The position numbers were made by a program, and so were the translations under genes. A stretch of DNA of 36,247 nt. Source: Chryseobacterium sp. PMSZPI. GTDB taxonomy: Bacteria > Bacteroidota > Bacteroidia > Flavobacteriales > Weeksellaceae. The notes beneath the pieces were generated by a model. That model was not told where the DNA came from. It saw only the letters and a program-made list of their open reading frames with translations, and did not search any database. The first letter of the stretch is position 1. Each line of letters starts with the position of its first letter. Positions 14,746-24,688 of this stretch are shown here, piece after piece. The DNA lies in NCBI RefSeq assembly GCF_002835665.1, contig NZ_PIZV01000015.1, forward strand, positions 1 through 36,247, read 5' to 3'.

Positions 14746-16032
14746 TTATCTGCTTGCGATATCGATATAGTTTCTTTGTTGAGCACCTTGGTAAACCTGT
14801 CTTGGTCTTCCGATTGGGTCTCCTTTTAATCTCATTTCTTTCCACTGAGAGATCCATCCCGGCAATCTTCCTAAAGCGAACATTACAGTGAACATTTCTG
14901 TAGGAATTCCTAATGCTCTGTAGATGATACCTGAATAGAAGTCTACGTTTGGATATAGTTTTCTTTCTACGAAGTATTCGTCCTCAAGTGCTACTCTTTC
15001 TAACTGCATTGCAATGTCTAGAGCTTTATCCTGGATACCTAATGCCTTAAGGATATCATCAGCAGCTTTTTTGATAATTTTCGCTCTTGGGTCGAAGTTT
15101 TTGTAAACTCTGTGTCCGAATCCCATTAGACGGAAGCTATCTCCTTTATCTTTAGCTTTAGCAACATATTTAGATACGTCACCACCGTCTTTTTCGATAA
15201 GCTCAAGCATTTCGATTACCGCCTGGTTAGCACCACCGTGAAGTGGTCCCCAAAGTGCAGATACCCCAGCAGAGATAGAAGCGAAAAGACCTGTGTGAGC
15301 AGAACCTACCATTCTTACTGTAGAAGTAGAACAGTTTTGCTCGTGGTCAGCGTGAAGGATTAATAATTTATCTAATGCATTTACAACTACCGGATCGATT
15401 TCGAAATCTGCGTTTGGTAATCTGAATGCCATTTTGTAGAAGTTCTCTACGTAGTTTAGGTTGTTATCACCGTGGTTTAATGGTAAACCTTGAGTTTTTC
15501 TGTAAGTCCAAGCACAAAGGTGAGAGAATTTAGCGATCATTAGCTCAGCAGCATGATCCATTTCTTCTTTAGAGTTTACATTAACGGCTTTTGGGTTGAA
15601 AGCTGTCAAAGCAGACGTTAGAGAAGATAAAACTCCCATAGGGTGAGCAGAACGAGGAAAAACATCAATGATCTTTTTCATCTCATCTGCAATGAAGTTA
15701 TATTTTTTAATGTTGTTGTCGAAAGAAGTAAACTGATCCTGAGTAGGTAATTCTCCATGTAATAAAAGATACATTACTTCTGTGAAGTTAGATTTCTCAG
15801 CGATTTGCTCGATTGGATAACCTCTGTAGAATAATTCTCCTTTATCTCCGTCTAAGTAAGTGATGTCGCTAATAGTAGCTCCTGTATTTTTGTAACCTAA
15901 ATCCAGAGTGATTAAACCTGTCTGGTCTCTTAATTTTGAAATATCAATCCCTCTGTCTCCGATAGTACTATCCACGATTGGATATTCATATGAATTACCG
16001 TCGTAATTCAATATTACTTTGTTGTCTGACAT
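14746..16032 (-). CDS. gltA: Citrate synthase
   Basis: A 428-residue protein matching hexameric type II citrate synthases over the full length. It condenses oxaloacetate and acetyl-CoA to citrate at the entry to the TCA cycle, in the cytoplasm. Catalytic residues are His265 (GPLHGGAN), His307 (GFGHRVY) and Asp364 (PNVDFYSG), at positions close to the E. coli enzyme. The N-terminal beta-rich domain of Gram-negative enzymes (about 1-50) is present. It lies 84 bp downstream of eno on the same strand. A hairpin in that spacer may limit read-through, so the two may be expressed separately or as an attenuated pair. Confidence 0.97.
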   Translation of the reverse strand: MSDNKVILNYDGNSYEYPIVDSTIGDRGIDISKLRDQTGLITLDLGYKNTGATISDITYLDGDKGELFYRGYPIEQIAEKSNFTEVMYLLLHGELPTQDQFTSFDNNIKKYNFIADEMKKIIDVFPRSAHPMGVLSSLTSALTAFNPKAVNVNSKEEMDHAAELMIAKFSHLCAWTYRKTQGLPLNHGDNNLNYVENFYKMAFRLPNADFEIDPVVVNALDKLLILHADHEQNCSTSTVRMVGSAHTGLFASISAGVSALWGPLHGGANQAVIEMLELIEKDGGDVSKYVAKAKDKGDSFRLMGFGHRVYKNFDPRAKIIKKAADDILKALGIQDKALDIAMQLERVALEDEYFVERKLYPNVDFYSGIIYRALGIPTEMFTVMFALGRLPGWISQWKEMRLKGDPIGRPRQVYQGAQQRNYIDIASR

Positions 16033-16067
16033 TATTTATTTATTTTTTTTAAATATACCACTTTCCA

Positions 16068-16104
16068 TAAAATACGGCAAACAAAAATTATCGCTTGCCG
16101 TTAT
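16068..16104 (-). terminator. Hairpin between eno and gltA, probable eno terminator or attenuator
   Basis: A 7-bp stem, ACGGCAA (16074-16080) with TTGCCGT (16095-16101), starting 16 bp after the eno stop on the minus strand and followed by ATTTTATGG. The T tail is short, so partial read-through into gltA is plausible. Confidence 0.5.
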
Positions 16105-16116
16105 TTATAAATTCGA

Positions 16117-17412
<1,296 letters not shown>

Positions 17413-17431
17413 TTATTTTTTTTAGTTTATA

Positions 17432-17439
17432 CAAATTTA
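17432..17439 (-). promoter_or_regulatory. Candidate -7 element of eno
   Basis: The minus strand reads TAAATTTG, matching TANNTTTG. The expected -33 TTTG is not present; an inverted repeat (17443-17503) occupies that region instead. Confidence 0.4.
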
Positions 17440-17442
17440 ATC

Positions 17443-17503
17443 AAAATTTAACTTTTAGGGGTATTTCAGCTGATCTTTTTGAAATAATTCGAAGTTAAAT
17501 TTT
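17443..17503. repeat. Nested inverted repeat between the GH35 gene and eno
   Basis: Outer arms AAAATTTAACTT (17443-17454) and AAGTTAAATTTT (17492-17503) are perfect 12-bp inverted repeats. Inside them TATTTC (17462-17467) pairs with GAAATA (17481-17486). It lies 57 bp after the GH35 stop and just upstream of the eno -7 element, so it may end GH35 transcription, regulate eno, or both. Confidence 0.55.
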
Positions 17504-17560
17504 AGTTAATGTAAAAGCGATCATCATGTCGTTATAATCTCCATAAATAAAAGGACCTCA

Positions 17561-19429
17561 TTATTTAATAAGCTCATCTAAAACAGGATGATCAATACTA
17601 TGGATTGAATTTTTATTTTCATAAAGTTGCTCCAGGATCTGGATCTTGTTTTTTCCTTTTTTCAACCAGACACCCGGAACATATAAAGTAAGTTGTGGCC
17701 CTACTTTACTCCAATATCGGCCTATGTTTTTACCATTGATGAAAACAATCCCTTTTCCAAACTCTTTCATATCTAAAAATGTATCTCCGGTTTCACTGAG
17801 ATTGAATTCTGCTTCTTGAATTACAGGGGAATGATAGGGAATATCTTTTCGTGTATAAATATGTGTTGGAAATTGGTCGAAAGGTAAAGGATACATCTCC
17901 CAGTTTCCCGAAATTTCAGATCCATTTATTGTTACAGGGCTAATAATCCCTTTCAAATTGTGAACAATCTCTGATCCGTAATTGATCCGCCCCATATTTT
18001 CCACCAAAATATCCAATCGATCTCCTGTTTTAATATCAAGGTCAAGATTATATTTTTTGTTGACCCTGTTCAATTCTCCTTTCCAAATTCCATTAACATA
18101 TATATTACCATAATCTCTTAATCCTTTTATTTCAAGCACTCCTTTTTGGTCTTTATCAAATTTTCTTCTGTACAAAACATAGCCATGTCCAATATTGAGA
18201 TCTTCAAACGTCAATGGTTGATTATTTATCATTGGGTTTTGCTGATCGATAATATCAAATAGGCTGTTTATTTTTGAGAATTTAATTTCCGGAATCGTTA
18301 TAATATTGATCGGTTTTGGAACCTCAGGAAGCTTTTCTGCGTGTACTTTTTGAAAGACATCTCTTAACGCCTTATATTTTGAAGTAGCCTGCCCGGACTC
18401 ACTAATCGGAGCATCATAATCATAGCTTGTAAGATCCGGCTGAATATCGTGGTTTTTATCATAATTGGCCCCACTTGTAAATCCAAAATTGGTTCCGCCA
18501 TGAATCATATAATAATTAAAAGAAACTCCATTTCGTAAATATAATTCTGTTTGTTTTACGACATCATCCGTGGAAACCTTTACAAATGGTTCGGCCCAAT
18601 GATCCAGCCATCCCGGATAATATTCCGCTACCATATAAGGGCCTTTTCCTCCGTTATACTCATTGATACTTTTCTTTAAAACATCGATATCACTTTCGCC
18701 ATTTGCTGTGGGTAAAGCACCATCAATGGACCCTCCCTTAAAAAGTGAGCTGCCATCTGATGTAAATAGTGGAACTGAAATCCCGGCTTTCAAAAGCATA
18801 TCTTTTATTTTATGGCTATATTTTCTATGTTCCTCCAGAGGAATATCTTTTCTTTGTGCCACATACGAACCAAATTCATTTTCTGCCTGAACCATAATTA
18901 TTGGCCCTCCATGATTAATTTGTAATGGTACAATTTGTTTTGCCAGTTGACTTATATATTTCTCACATTCTTCCAAAAAGGCTTTATTATCTCTTCTTAT
19001 TTCCAGGTTTTTATTCTTTTGCAACCACCATGGATATCCGCCAAATTCCCATTCTGCACAAACATATGGTCCTGGACGAATAATCACATACAGTCCTACT
19101 TCCTGAGCTGTTTTTATAAATTTTTTCAAATCCTTTTCTCCTGAGAAGTTCCATTTTCCGGGAGCTTCTTCATGGTAATTCCAAAAGACATAGGTAGTAA
19201 CGGTATTTAATCCCATAGCTTTCATCATTTGCAATCGCTGTTTCCAATATTCCGATGGAACTCTTGGATAATGCATTTCTCCGGAATAGATGGTAAAAGG
19301 TTGGGCATTTAATAAAAAATGACCATTTTTGATTTGAAAGTTTCCTTTCTGAGAAAACATCAAATTACAGGAGGAAATAAAAAGTATTATGTACAAATAT
19401 TTGCTGAGATTTTTCATATTGTAAGGCAT
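17561..19429 (-). CDS. Secreted glycoside hydrolase family 35 beta-galactosidase
   Basis: A 622-residue protein. The GH35 TIM barrel covers about 30-350, with SGEMHYPRVP, the acid/base Glu185 (QAENEFGSY) and the nucleophile Glu269 (VAEYYPGW). C-terminal jelly-roll domains follow (GYVLYRR near 450 and GIVFINGKNIGRYW near 580). Residues about 8-26 are a signal sequence. F-I-S-S-C could be a lipobox (Cys21), but the following MFSQ is also a common signal-peptidase I ending, so the anchoring is uncertain. The ATG at 19417 (codon 5, MKNLSK) is an equally likely start. It removes terminal beta-galactose from oligosaccharides outside the cytoplasm. It is divergent from a small lipoprotein gene only 54 bp away. 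Confidence 0.9.
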   Translation of the reverse strand: MPYNMKNLSKYLYIILFISSCNLMFSQKGNFQIKNGHFLLNAQPFTIYSGEMHYPRVPSEYWKQRLQMMKAMGLNTVTTYVFWNYHEEAPGKWNFSGEKDLKKFIKTAQEVGLYVIIRPGPYVCAEWEFGGYPWWLQKNKNLEIRRDNKAFLEECEKYISQLAKQIVPLQINHGGPIIMVQAENEFGSYVAQRKDIPLEEHRKYSHKIKDMLLKAGISVPLFTSDGSSLFKGGSIDGALPTANGESDIDVLKKSINEYNGGKGPYMVAEYYPGWLDHWAEPFVKVSTDDVVKQTELYLRNGVSFNYYMIHGGTNFGFTSGANYDKNHDIQPDLTSYDYDAPISESGQATSKYKALRDVFQKVHAEKLPEVPKPINIITIPEIKFSKINSLFDIIDQQNPMINNQPLTFEDLNIGHGYVLYRRKFDKDQKGVLEIKGLRDYGNIYVNGIWKGELNRVNKKYNLDLDIKTGDRLDILVENMGRINYGSEIVHNLKGIISPVTINGSEISGNWEMYPLPFDQFPTHIYTRKDIPYHSPVIQEAEFNLSETGDTFLDMKEFGKGIVFINGKNIGRYWSKVGPQLTLYVPGVWLKKGKNKIQILEQLYENKNSIHSIDHPVLDELIK

Positions 19430-19483
19430 GATTTTTGTAAAATTAAAGAATAAAAATTATATTGAATATCAAATAAAATAATC

Positions 19484-19918
19484 ATGAAAAAAGGTCTCTT
19501 AGTACTTGGTACGATACTTACATTATCTGTGATCAGCTGTAAAAAAACTGAAAGCGGAAATACAGGTATTATAAAAACAGACAGCTCAGAAACAGTTGTC
19601 ACAAATAATAACGGAAAAATTGATTCTGCAACTGAGAGTTCTTCTATAGTAGATGTCAATGGTAAACGATATGAAAAAACAGATTTCGTTTATAAGGCAA
19701 CAGATGGTACATTGGTAAAAGTAGTTTTCAAAAATGATCCTAAAGAAAGTACGGTGGCCATTACCAGCAATAAAAAGACCTTTACATTACCCAAAGCGGA
19801 AACTAAAGGAGACGAAACAGTCTATAAGAAGGATGATATGACTGCAAGAGTAAAAGGTGATAGTCTACATCTTGAACAAGGTGATAATATCATTGAATTG
19901 AAAAGAACTAAAATCTAG
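19484..19918 (+). CDS. Small lipoprotein of unknown function
   Basis: A 144-residue protein with a lipoprotein signal (hydrophobic 4-17, lipobox V-I-S-C, lipidated Cys19), then a Ser/Thr/Asn-rich linker (20-55). The C-terminal domain (about 55-144) is lysine- and threonine-rich with short alternating strands (YEKTDFVYKATDGTLVKVVF, TFTLPKAET, MTARVKGDSLHLE), which suggests a small beta-sandwich or lysozyme-inhibitor-like (MliC-type) fold. I do not recognise the family with certainty. It is divergent from the GH35 gene with a 54-bp shared promoter region and is followed by a strong terminator, so it is monocistronic. Confidence 0.8.
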   Translation: MKKGLLVLGTILTLSVISCKKTESGNTGIIKTDSSETVVTNNNGKIDSATESSSIVDVNGKRYEKTDFVYKATDGTLVKVVFKNDPKESTVAITSNKKTFTLPKAETKGDETVYKKDDMTARVKGDSLHLEQGDNIIELKRTKI

Positions 19919-19927
19919 AAATATGAG

Positions 19928-19952
19928 ACCACCCGTTTTGGGTGGTTTTTTG
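19928..19952 (+). terminator. Terminator of the small lipoprotein gene
   Basis: A 7-bp GC-rich stem, ACCACCC (19928-19934) with GGGTGGT (19940-19946), followed by T(6). The rest of the 311-bp spacer to 20229 holds no supported gene. It has one 8-bp inverted repeat, TCATGGTT (20048-20055) with AACCATGA (20077-20084), of unknown meaning. Confidence 0.88.
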
Positions 19953-20229
19953 TAAATAACAATAGCTGATTATTTATTCCGCTGATTTTGTTAATAAGAA
20001 AAAGATACTCCTTAAGTAAAACTTTCTGGTATTTGAAATGCATTCTTTCATGGTTATCAAGAAAGCCGTTGTTCAAAACCATGATGAGTTAAATCAAAAT
20101 AATCTTAACATATTACTTTTACAATAATATAGGAAAATATACTTAAGGAAATTGTAATTAAAGTTTCATGCGGCCTAACCTCCATTCTAATCAGCATAGT
20201 CAATCCATCATTTTATTTCACATAATAGA

Positions 20230-20598
20230 TCAGAAAAACTCATAAACCTTCGTTTCTATAACCCGGTTACTATGATCAGCAATAACAATAGTCGGTTGAT
20301 GTTCATCTGCTTCATTTTGATCAAAATAAGCAAAGCTCAAAACATGAATGATATCTCCCTTATTAAAAAGCTTTGAAGCGGCACCGTTTACTGTCACTTC
20401 GTCTTCGCTTTTATTTTGTACCGCATAGGTGATAATACGATTTCCGTTGGTTTTGTTATTAACGTAAACAAGTTCAAAATGCTTAATCCCTGCCGCTTCT
20501 ATTAAAGCCTTAGGAAGAGAAATACTTCCGGGATATTCTAAGCTACTCTCAGTAACAACAAGTTGTTGAATTTTAGATTTTAGAATTTGTAATAACAT
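20230..20598 (-). CDS. panD: Aspartate 1-decarboxylase (divergent PanD)
   Basis: A 122-residue protein aligning without gaps to E. coli PanD over the first 58 residues. It shows Lys9, Tyr22, the self-cleavage pair Gly24-Ser25 (YPGSI), Asn51-Gly52, Arg54, Thr57 and Tyr58 (NGNRIITY), and VNGAA at 70-74. PanD makes beta-alanine from aspartate for pantothenate and CoA, using a pyruvoyl group formed by cleavage before Ser25. The usual KSKIHR has become KSKIQQ, so the conserved His11 is Gln here. It stands alone, divergent from an XRE regulator, with no panB/panC in the window. The residue changes suggest a paralogue or a lineage-specific variant; activity is likely but not certain. Confidence 0.83.
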   Translation of the reverse strand: MLLQILKSKIQQLVVTESSLEYPGSISLPKALIEAAGIKHFELVYVNNKTNGNRIITYAVQNKSEDEVTVNGAASKLFNKGDIIHVLSFAYFDQNEADEHQPTIVIADHSNRVIETKVYEFF

Positions 20599-20808
20599 GA
20601 TGTTTATTTTTTATAAGACTAATTTGAAAACCAAATCCGCAAGATTCTTTCATTAATCATTTTTGACGATTTAAAATTTTCAGTAATGTCAATTTAATTT
20701 TAAGTCAATTTCAATTGTTTTCACAACAATGTGACTATTATTAATTCAAAAATAAAAAGGAAACTTAACATAATTATAAAATCTATTTGTATTTTTATTG
20801 CGATTATA

Positions 20809-20842
20809 TGCAAATAAATGTAATAAAACACAATTATTTGCA
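20809..20842. promoter_or_regulatory. Perfect inverted repeat upstream of the XRE regulator gene, candidate operator
   Basis: Arms TGCAAATAA (20809-20817) and TTATTTGCA (20834-20842) are perfect 9-bp inverted repeats with 25 bp between centres. They lie 40-73 bp before the regulator start. An ATTTG at 20785-20789 adds a half-site-like word. Placement fits autoregulation by the XRE protein, possibly also affecting divergent panD. Confidence 0.5.
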
Positions 20843-20881
20843 CATAACAACACAAGGAATTAAAATTTATAACCTAAAACT

Positions 20882-21235
20882 ATGATAAAATTCAAATTAT
20901 TAGAAGCCCGGAAAAGGAGAAAGTATACCCAGGAATATATGGCTGCGGCATTATATATGGACATATCTAATTATAGCAGACGAGAAAATGGGCAAATTAA
21001 GATCAACCGTAAAGAATGGCAGAGGCTAGCTGAAGTGCTGACAATACCTCTCGAACAAATCTATGAATCGGATGACGAAGGCTTTTTAAAGGATCAAACA
21101 ATGGATAACCATACCTTTGGCAACAATAGCAGCCAAAATATTTCAGAACTTCAGAAGTCTATTGAAAAACTTGTGTTGGAAATGGATAAATTAAAAGAAG
21201 AAATACATCATCTGAAATCCCGGAATAGATATTAA
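20882..21235 (+). CDS. XRE-family helix-turn-helix regulator with C-terminal coiled coil
   Basis: A 117-residue protein. Residues about 5-62 form a Cro/CI-type HTH domain (LLEARKRRKYTQEYMAAAL, YSRRENGQIKINRKEWQRLAEVL, then I-P-L-E-Q-I-Y). A flexible Asn/Ser-rich linker follows (about 66-85), then a predicted coiled coil (about 86-114: ELQKSIEKLVLEMDKLKEEI) that could mediate dimerisation. The protein is probably a small DNA-binding regulator. The inverted repeat 40-73 bp upstream is a natural candidate site. It stands alone between panD (divergent) and the ribosomal operon (convergent), and ends at a bidirectional terminator. Target genes are unknown. Confidence 0.85.
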   Translation: MIKFKLLEARKRRKYTQEYMAAALYMDISNYSRRENGQIKINRKEWQRLAEVLTIPLEQIYESDDEGFLKDQTMDNHTFGNNSSQNISELQKSIEKLVLEMDKLKEEIHHLKSRNRY

Positions 21236-21264
21236 GCAATAGTAGCTAAGAAGTTATCTAATCA

Positions 21265-21297
21265 TAAAAAAACCATCCGAAATTCGGATGGTTTTCA
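21265..21297. terminator. Bidirectional terminator between the XRE gene and rplQ
   Basis: A 9-bp perfect stem, AACCATCCG (21271-21279) with CGGATGGTT (21285-21293). It has a T run on the plus strand side and a longer T run on the minus strand side (A run at 21265-21272). It ends both the XRE transcript and the long ribosomal operon. Confidence 0.88.
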
Positions 21298-21316
21298 ATT
21301 TATATCTGAATGAATA

Positions 21317-21838
21317 TTATTCTTCAGTTTTTTCTTCAGTAGTGTCAGCTTTAGCTTCTTCTACTTTCTCTTCTACTGCAGGAGCTTCAGCAACTACAGC
21401 TTCAGCTTTTTTAGGTGCAGCAGTTGATCTTCTGCTTCTTCTTGTAGCTTTTTTCTCTTCAGCATTAGGGTTGTAAAGCTCGTTGAAATCTACTAATTCG
21501 ATAAGAGCAGTATCAGCAGCATCACCTGGTCTGAATCCTGTCTTGATGATTCTTGTATAACCACCGTTTCTTTCAGCGATTTTAGGAGCTACAGTTCTGA
21601 ATAATTCAGCAACCGCAAATTTATTTTGAAGGTAAGAGAATACTACTCTTCTGTTGTGTGTAGTATCTTCTTTTGCTTTTGTTAATAGAGGCTCAACATA
21701 TACTCTTAAAGCCTTAGCTTTAGCAACAGTAGTGTTGATTCTTTTATGCTCAATTAGAGAACAAGCCATATTAGAAAGTAAAGCACTTCTGTGAGAAGCT
21801 GTTCTTCCTAAGTGATTGAATTTTTTACCGTGTCTCAT
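21317..21838 (-). CDS. rplQ: 50S ribosomal protein L17 with acidic C-terminal extension
   Basis: A 173-residue protein. Residues 1 to about 118 are the conserved L17 core ([37 protein letters not shown]), lining the polypeptide exit-tunnel region of the large subunit. The last ~55 residues are an Ala/Glu/Lys-rich low-complexity tail absent from the ~127-aa E. coli protein; such tails are common in Bacteroidota. It is the last gene of the operon, 6 bp after rpoA, and is followed by a strong terminator. Confidence 0.97.
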   Translation of the reverse strand: MRHGKKFNHLGRTASHRSALLSNMACSLIEHKRINTTVAKAKALRVYVEPLLTKAKEDTTHNRRVVFSYLQNKFAVAELFRTVAPKIAERNGGYTRIIKTGFRPGDAADTALIELVDFNELYNPNAEEKKATRRSRRSTAAPKKAEAVVAEAPAVEEKVEEAKADTTEEKTEE

Positions 21839-21844
21839 TATTAA

Positions 21845-22840
21845 TTATTTATCAGCGTCTAACTTATATTTTGCAACGTCGAAACCGAAGTTAAGACCTT
21901 TTGAATGCACTAATTCTTCTAGTTCTGTCAAAGATTTTTTACCAAAATTTCTGAATTTCATCAAATCAGACTTACTGTAAGAAACCAATTCTCCAAGAGT
22001 TTCTACTTCAGCTGCTTTTAGACAGTTAAGGGCTCTTACAGAAAGATCCATATCTGCTAATTTAGACTTAAGAAGTTGTCTTGTGTGAAGAGTTTCTTCA
22101 TCGTACTGGATAGATGCTTTTACGGCTTCAGTTTCAAGTGTGATTCTCTCATCAGAGAATAGCATGAAGTGATAAATTAATATCTTAGAAGCTTCTGTTA
22201 AAGCATTCTGAGGGCTGATAGACCCGTCAGTTTCTATATCTAATACAAGTTTTTCGTAGTCTGTTTTTTGCTCTACACGATAATTTTCAATGCTATATTG
22301 AACTTTCTTAATTGGCGTGAAAATAGAGTCAATAGCAATAGTACCTACCGGTGCATTGTTTGACTTATTCTGTTCTGAAGGAACATAACCTCTACCTTTT
22401 TCAATATTGAAGGTAATTTCGAAAGTTACATCAGTATTTAGGTTACAAATCACTAAATCCGGGTTTAATACCTCGAATCCGTTGATCGATTTTCCTAAAT
22501 CACCAGCAGTAATAATCGTTTGACCTGAAACTTTAGCAACCACCTGCTCATTAGCCTGTCCTTCTGCTGAAGCTTTTAATCTTACCTGCTTTAGGTTAAG
22601 AATAATTTCGGTAACGTCTTCGATTACTCCTGGAATAGTTGAAAATTCGTGCTCTACACCTTCTATTTTGATAGATGAAATAGCGTATCCTTCCAGAGAA
22701 GAAAGCAACACTCTTCTCAAAGCATTACCGATTGTAAGCCCGAAACCTGGTTCTAAAGGTCTGAATTCAAATTGACCTTTAAATTCATCAGAGTTAAGTA
22801 AAATTACTTTATCGGGTTTTATGAATTGTAAAATTGCCAT
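21845..22840 (-). CDS. rpoA: RNA polymerase alpha subunit
   Basis: A 331-residue protein with both alpha domains. The N-terminal dimerisation and assembly domain (about 1-230) has [20 protein letters not shown] and [14 protein letters not shown]. The C-terminal domain (about 250-331) has the helix-hairpin-helix [20 protein letters not shown] and [11 protein letters not shown]. The placement between rpsD and rplQ is the classical alpha operon order. Confidence 0.98.
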   Translation of the reverse strand: MAILQFIKPDKVILLNSDEFKGQFEFRPLEPGFGLTIGNALRRVLLSSLEGYAISSIKIEGVEHEFSTIPGVIEDVTEIILNLKQVRLKASAEGQANEQVVAKVSGQTIITAGDLGKSINGFEVLNPDLVICNLNTDVTFEITFNIEKGRGYVPSEQNKSNNAPVGTIAIDSIFTPIKKVQYSIENYRVEQKTDYEKLVLDIETDGSISPQNALTEASKILIYHFMLFSDERITLETEAVKASIQYDEETLHTRQLLKSKLADMDLSVRALNCLKAAEVETLGELVSYSKSDLMKFRNFGKKSLTELEELVHSKGLNFGFDVAKYKLDADK

Positions 22841-22873
22841 ATTATTGGGTTGAGCAAAAATTTGATTAAAAAA

Positions 22874-23482
22874 TTATTTAGAGTAAAGTTCGACGATAAG
22901 TTGTTCCTTAATGTCCTCCGGAATTTGGATTCTTTCAGGAGCAGAAACGAAAGTACCTTCTTTCTTCTCATCGTTGAATTGTAACCACTCATAGTTTGAC
23001 TTAGAAGCCAATGCATTGGTAACAACTTCAAGAGACTTAGACTTTTCTCTTACAGCGATTACATCACCAGCTTTTACCAAGTAAGATGGAATGTTAAGAA
23101 TTTCTCCGTTCACAGTAATGTGTCTGTGAGAAACTAATTGTCTTGCAGCAGATCTTGTTTTAGCAAAACCTAATCTGTACACTACGTTATCCAATCTTGA
23201 TTCACAAAGTTGTAATAGAACTTCCCCTGTTACACCTTTACTTCTGTGTGCTTTTTCGAATAAGTTAGCAAACTGTCTTTCTAAAATACCGTAAGTATAT
23301 TTAGCTTTTTGCTTTTCAGCTAACTGAACTGCGTATTCAGATTTTTTAGCACCTCTTCTTTTGTTAGGACCGTGTTGTCCTGGCGGTTGGTTCTTTCTTT
23401 TTTCGAAGTTTTTATCATCTCCGTAGATTGCAGCACCAAACTTTCTAGCAATCTTAGTTTTAGGTCCAATATATCTTGCCAT
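22874..23482 (-). CDS. rpsD: 30S ribosomal protein S4
   Basis: A 202-residue primary 16S-binding protein. It starts [16 protein letters not shown] and has the S4 RNA-binding fold (about 92-155: [35 protein letters not shown]). The N-terminal zinc cysteines of some S4 proteins are absent, so this is the zinc-free form. In E. coli S4 represses the alpha operon; a hairpin upstream of rpmJ in this window is a possible target region. Confidence 0.97.
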   Translation of the reverse strand: MARYIGPKTKIARKFGAAIYGDDKNFEKRKNQPPGQHGPNKRRGAKKSEYAVQLAEKQKAKYTYGILERQFANLFEKAHRSKGVTGEVLLQLCESRLDNVVYRLGFAKTRSAARQLVSHRHITVNGEILNIPSYLVKAGDVIAVREKSKSLEVVTNALASKSNYEWLQFNDEKKEGTFVSAPERIQIPEDIKEQLIVELYSK

Positions 23483-23501
23483 AATGGGTAAATTCTAAAA
23501 A

Positions 23502-23891
23502 TTAAACTCTTCTTCTTTTTGGTGGTCTACATCCGTTGTGTGGCATAGGTGTCACATCAACGATTTCGCTAACTTCAATTCCTGAATTGTGGATAGATCT
23601 GATTGCAGATTCTCTACCTGCACCAGGTCCTTTCACAAACACCTTTACTCTTCTTAAACCAGCTTCGTGAGCTACAGCAGAGCAATTTTCAGCTGCCATC
23701 TGAGCAGCAAATGGAGTATTCTTTTTAGAACCTCTGAATCCCATTTTACCGGCAGAAGCCCAAGAGATAACCTCTCCGTTTTTATTTGTTAAAGAAATGA
23801 TGATGTTATTGAAAGAAGCTTGAATATGCGCTTCACCAATAGCTTCAACTTTTACTTTTCTTTTTTTAACTACTTTAGTTTGTTTTGCCAT
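23502..23891 (-). CDS. rpsK: 30S ribosomal protein S11
   Basis: A 129-residue platform protein with the hallmark core ([37 protein letters not shown]) and the C-terminal [15 protein letters not shown]. It helps form the E-site mRNA path. It lies 12 bp after rpsM and 19 bp before rpsD in the alpha operon order. Confidence 0.97.
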   Translation of the reverse strand: MAKQTKVVKKRKVKVEAIGEAHIQASFNNIIISLTNKNGEVISWASAGKMGFRGSKKNTPFAAQMAAENCSAVAHEAGLRRVKVFVKGPGAGRESAIRSIHNSGIEVSEIVDVTPMPHNGCRPPKRRRV

Positions 23892-23903
23892 AATTCCTAA
23901 CGA

Positions 23904-24281
23904 TTATTTACTAGCTTTTTTCTTGTTAGCAACAGTTTTTCTCTTCCCTTTACGTGTTCTAGAGTTGTTTTTCGTTCTCTGGCCTCTTAAAGGTAATCCA
24001 AGTCTGTGACGTATTCCTCGTTGGCATCCTATGTCCATCAATCTCTTGATGTTCAATTGCACTTCAGATCTCAATTCTCCTTCTACTTTAACGTTTTCAG
24101 AGATATATGTTCTGATTGCAGCCAATTCATCGTCATTCCATTCGTTGACTTTCTTGTCTTCGCTGATACCGGCAGCTTTAAGGATTTCAGAAGAAGTACT
24201 TCTTCCTACTCCATAGATGTAAGTTAAACCGATAACACCTCTTTTGTTTTTTGGTAAATCAATACCTGCAATTCTCGCCAT
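23904..24281 (-). CDS. rpsM: 30S ribosomal protein S13
   Basis: A 125-residue head protein. The start [19 protein letters not shown] and the [21 protein letters not shown] segment are diagnostic. The lysine-rich C-terminal tail reaches tRNA at the P site in known ribosomes. It follows rpmJ by 9 bp. Confidence 0.97.
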   Translation of the reverse strand: MARIAGIDLPKNKRGVIGLTYIYGVGRSTSSEILKAAGISEDKKVNEWNDDELAAIRTYISENVKVEGELRSEVQLNIKRLMDIGCQRGIRHRLGLPLRGQRTKNNSRTRKGKRKTVANKKKASK

Positions 24282-24290
24282 AATTTAATG

Positions 24291-24407
24291 TTAACCTTGT
24301 CTTTGTTTAAATTTTGGGTTCTTCTTGTTGATTACAAATAGTACACCTTTTCTGCGTACAATCTTGCAATCAGCGCTTCTTTTTTTAATTGATGCTCTTA
24401 CTTTCAT
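24291..24407 (-). CDS. rpmJ: 50S ribosomal protein L36, zinc-free form
   Basis: A 38-residue protein reading [20 protein letters not shown] and ending [10 protein letters not shown]. The canonical CxxC...C...H zinc site is broken: only Cys14 remains and the others are Ser or Lys. This is the C-minus variant, which does not need zinc. It sits between infA and rpsM, the standard position, preceded by a strong hairpin in the 62-bp spacer. Confidence 0.95.
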   Translation of the reverse strand: MKVRASIKKRSADCKIVRRKGVLFVINKKNPKFKQRQG

Positions 24408-24433
24408 TTTGATAGTATTTATTTTTTACAAAT

Positions 24434-24461
24434 GCCAAATGGAAAGTGTATTCCATTTGGC
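24434..24461. other. Perfect 11-bp hairpin between infA and rpmJ
   Basis: GCCAAATGGAA (24434-24444) pairs perfectly with TTCCATTTGGC (24451-24461) around a 6-base loop. On the minus strand no T run follows, so it is not a standard terminator. It lies upstream of rpmJ-rpsM-rpsK-rpsD, where S4 autoregulation acts in E. coli. A role as mRNA processing site, partial attenuator or regulatory structure is possible. Confidence 0.6.
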
Positions 24462-24469
24462 TAATTGTT

Positions 24470-24685
24470 TTAATATCTAAATGTGATTCTCCCTTTTGTT
24501 AAATCGTAGGGAGACATTTCTAGTTTTACCTTATCACCAGGTAAAAGTTTAATATAGTGCATTCGCATTTTACCAGAAATATGAGCGATAAGAATATGCC
24601 CATTTTCTAGTTCTACACGGAACTGAGCGTTCGAAAGTGCTTCCGTTATAACGCCGTCTTGTTCAATATGTTTTTGTTTTGCCAT
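24470..24685 (-). CDS. infA: Translation initiation factor IF-1
   Basis: A 71-residue OB-fold protein ([56 protein letters not shown]). It binds the 30S A site during initiation. Length and sequence are canonical. It starts 3 bp after the secY stop, so it is probably translationally coupled. Confidence 0.97.
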   Translation of the reverse strand: MAKQKHIEQDGVITEALSNAQFRVELENGHILIAHISGKMRMHYIKLLPGDKVKLEMSPYDLTKGRITFRY

Positions 24686-24688
24686 AAA

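Noticed and set aside
14618..14857. 79-codon minus-strand frame
   Set aside because: It overlaps the gltA 3' end, its terminator and the structured GC-rich element in another frame; the composition is not protein-like.
20039..20131. 30-codon plus-strand frame in the spacer between the lipoprotein gene and panD
   Set aside because: Short, with no recognisable signal, leader or conserved motif and no promoter match.
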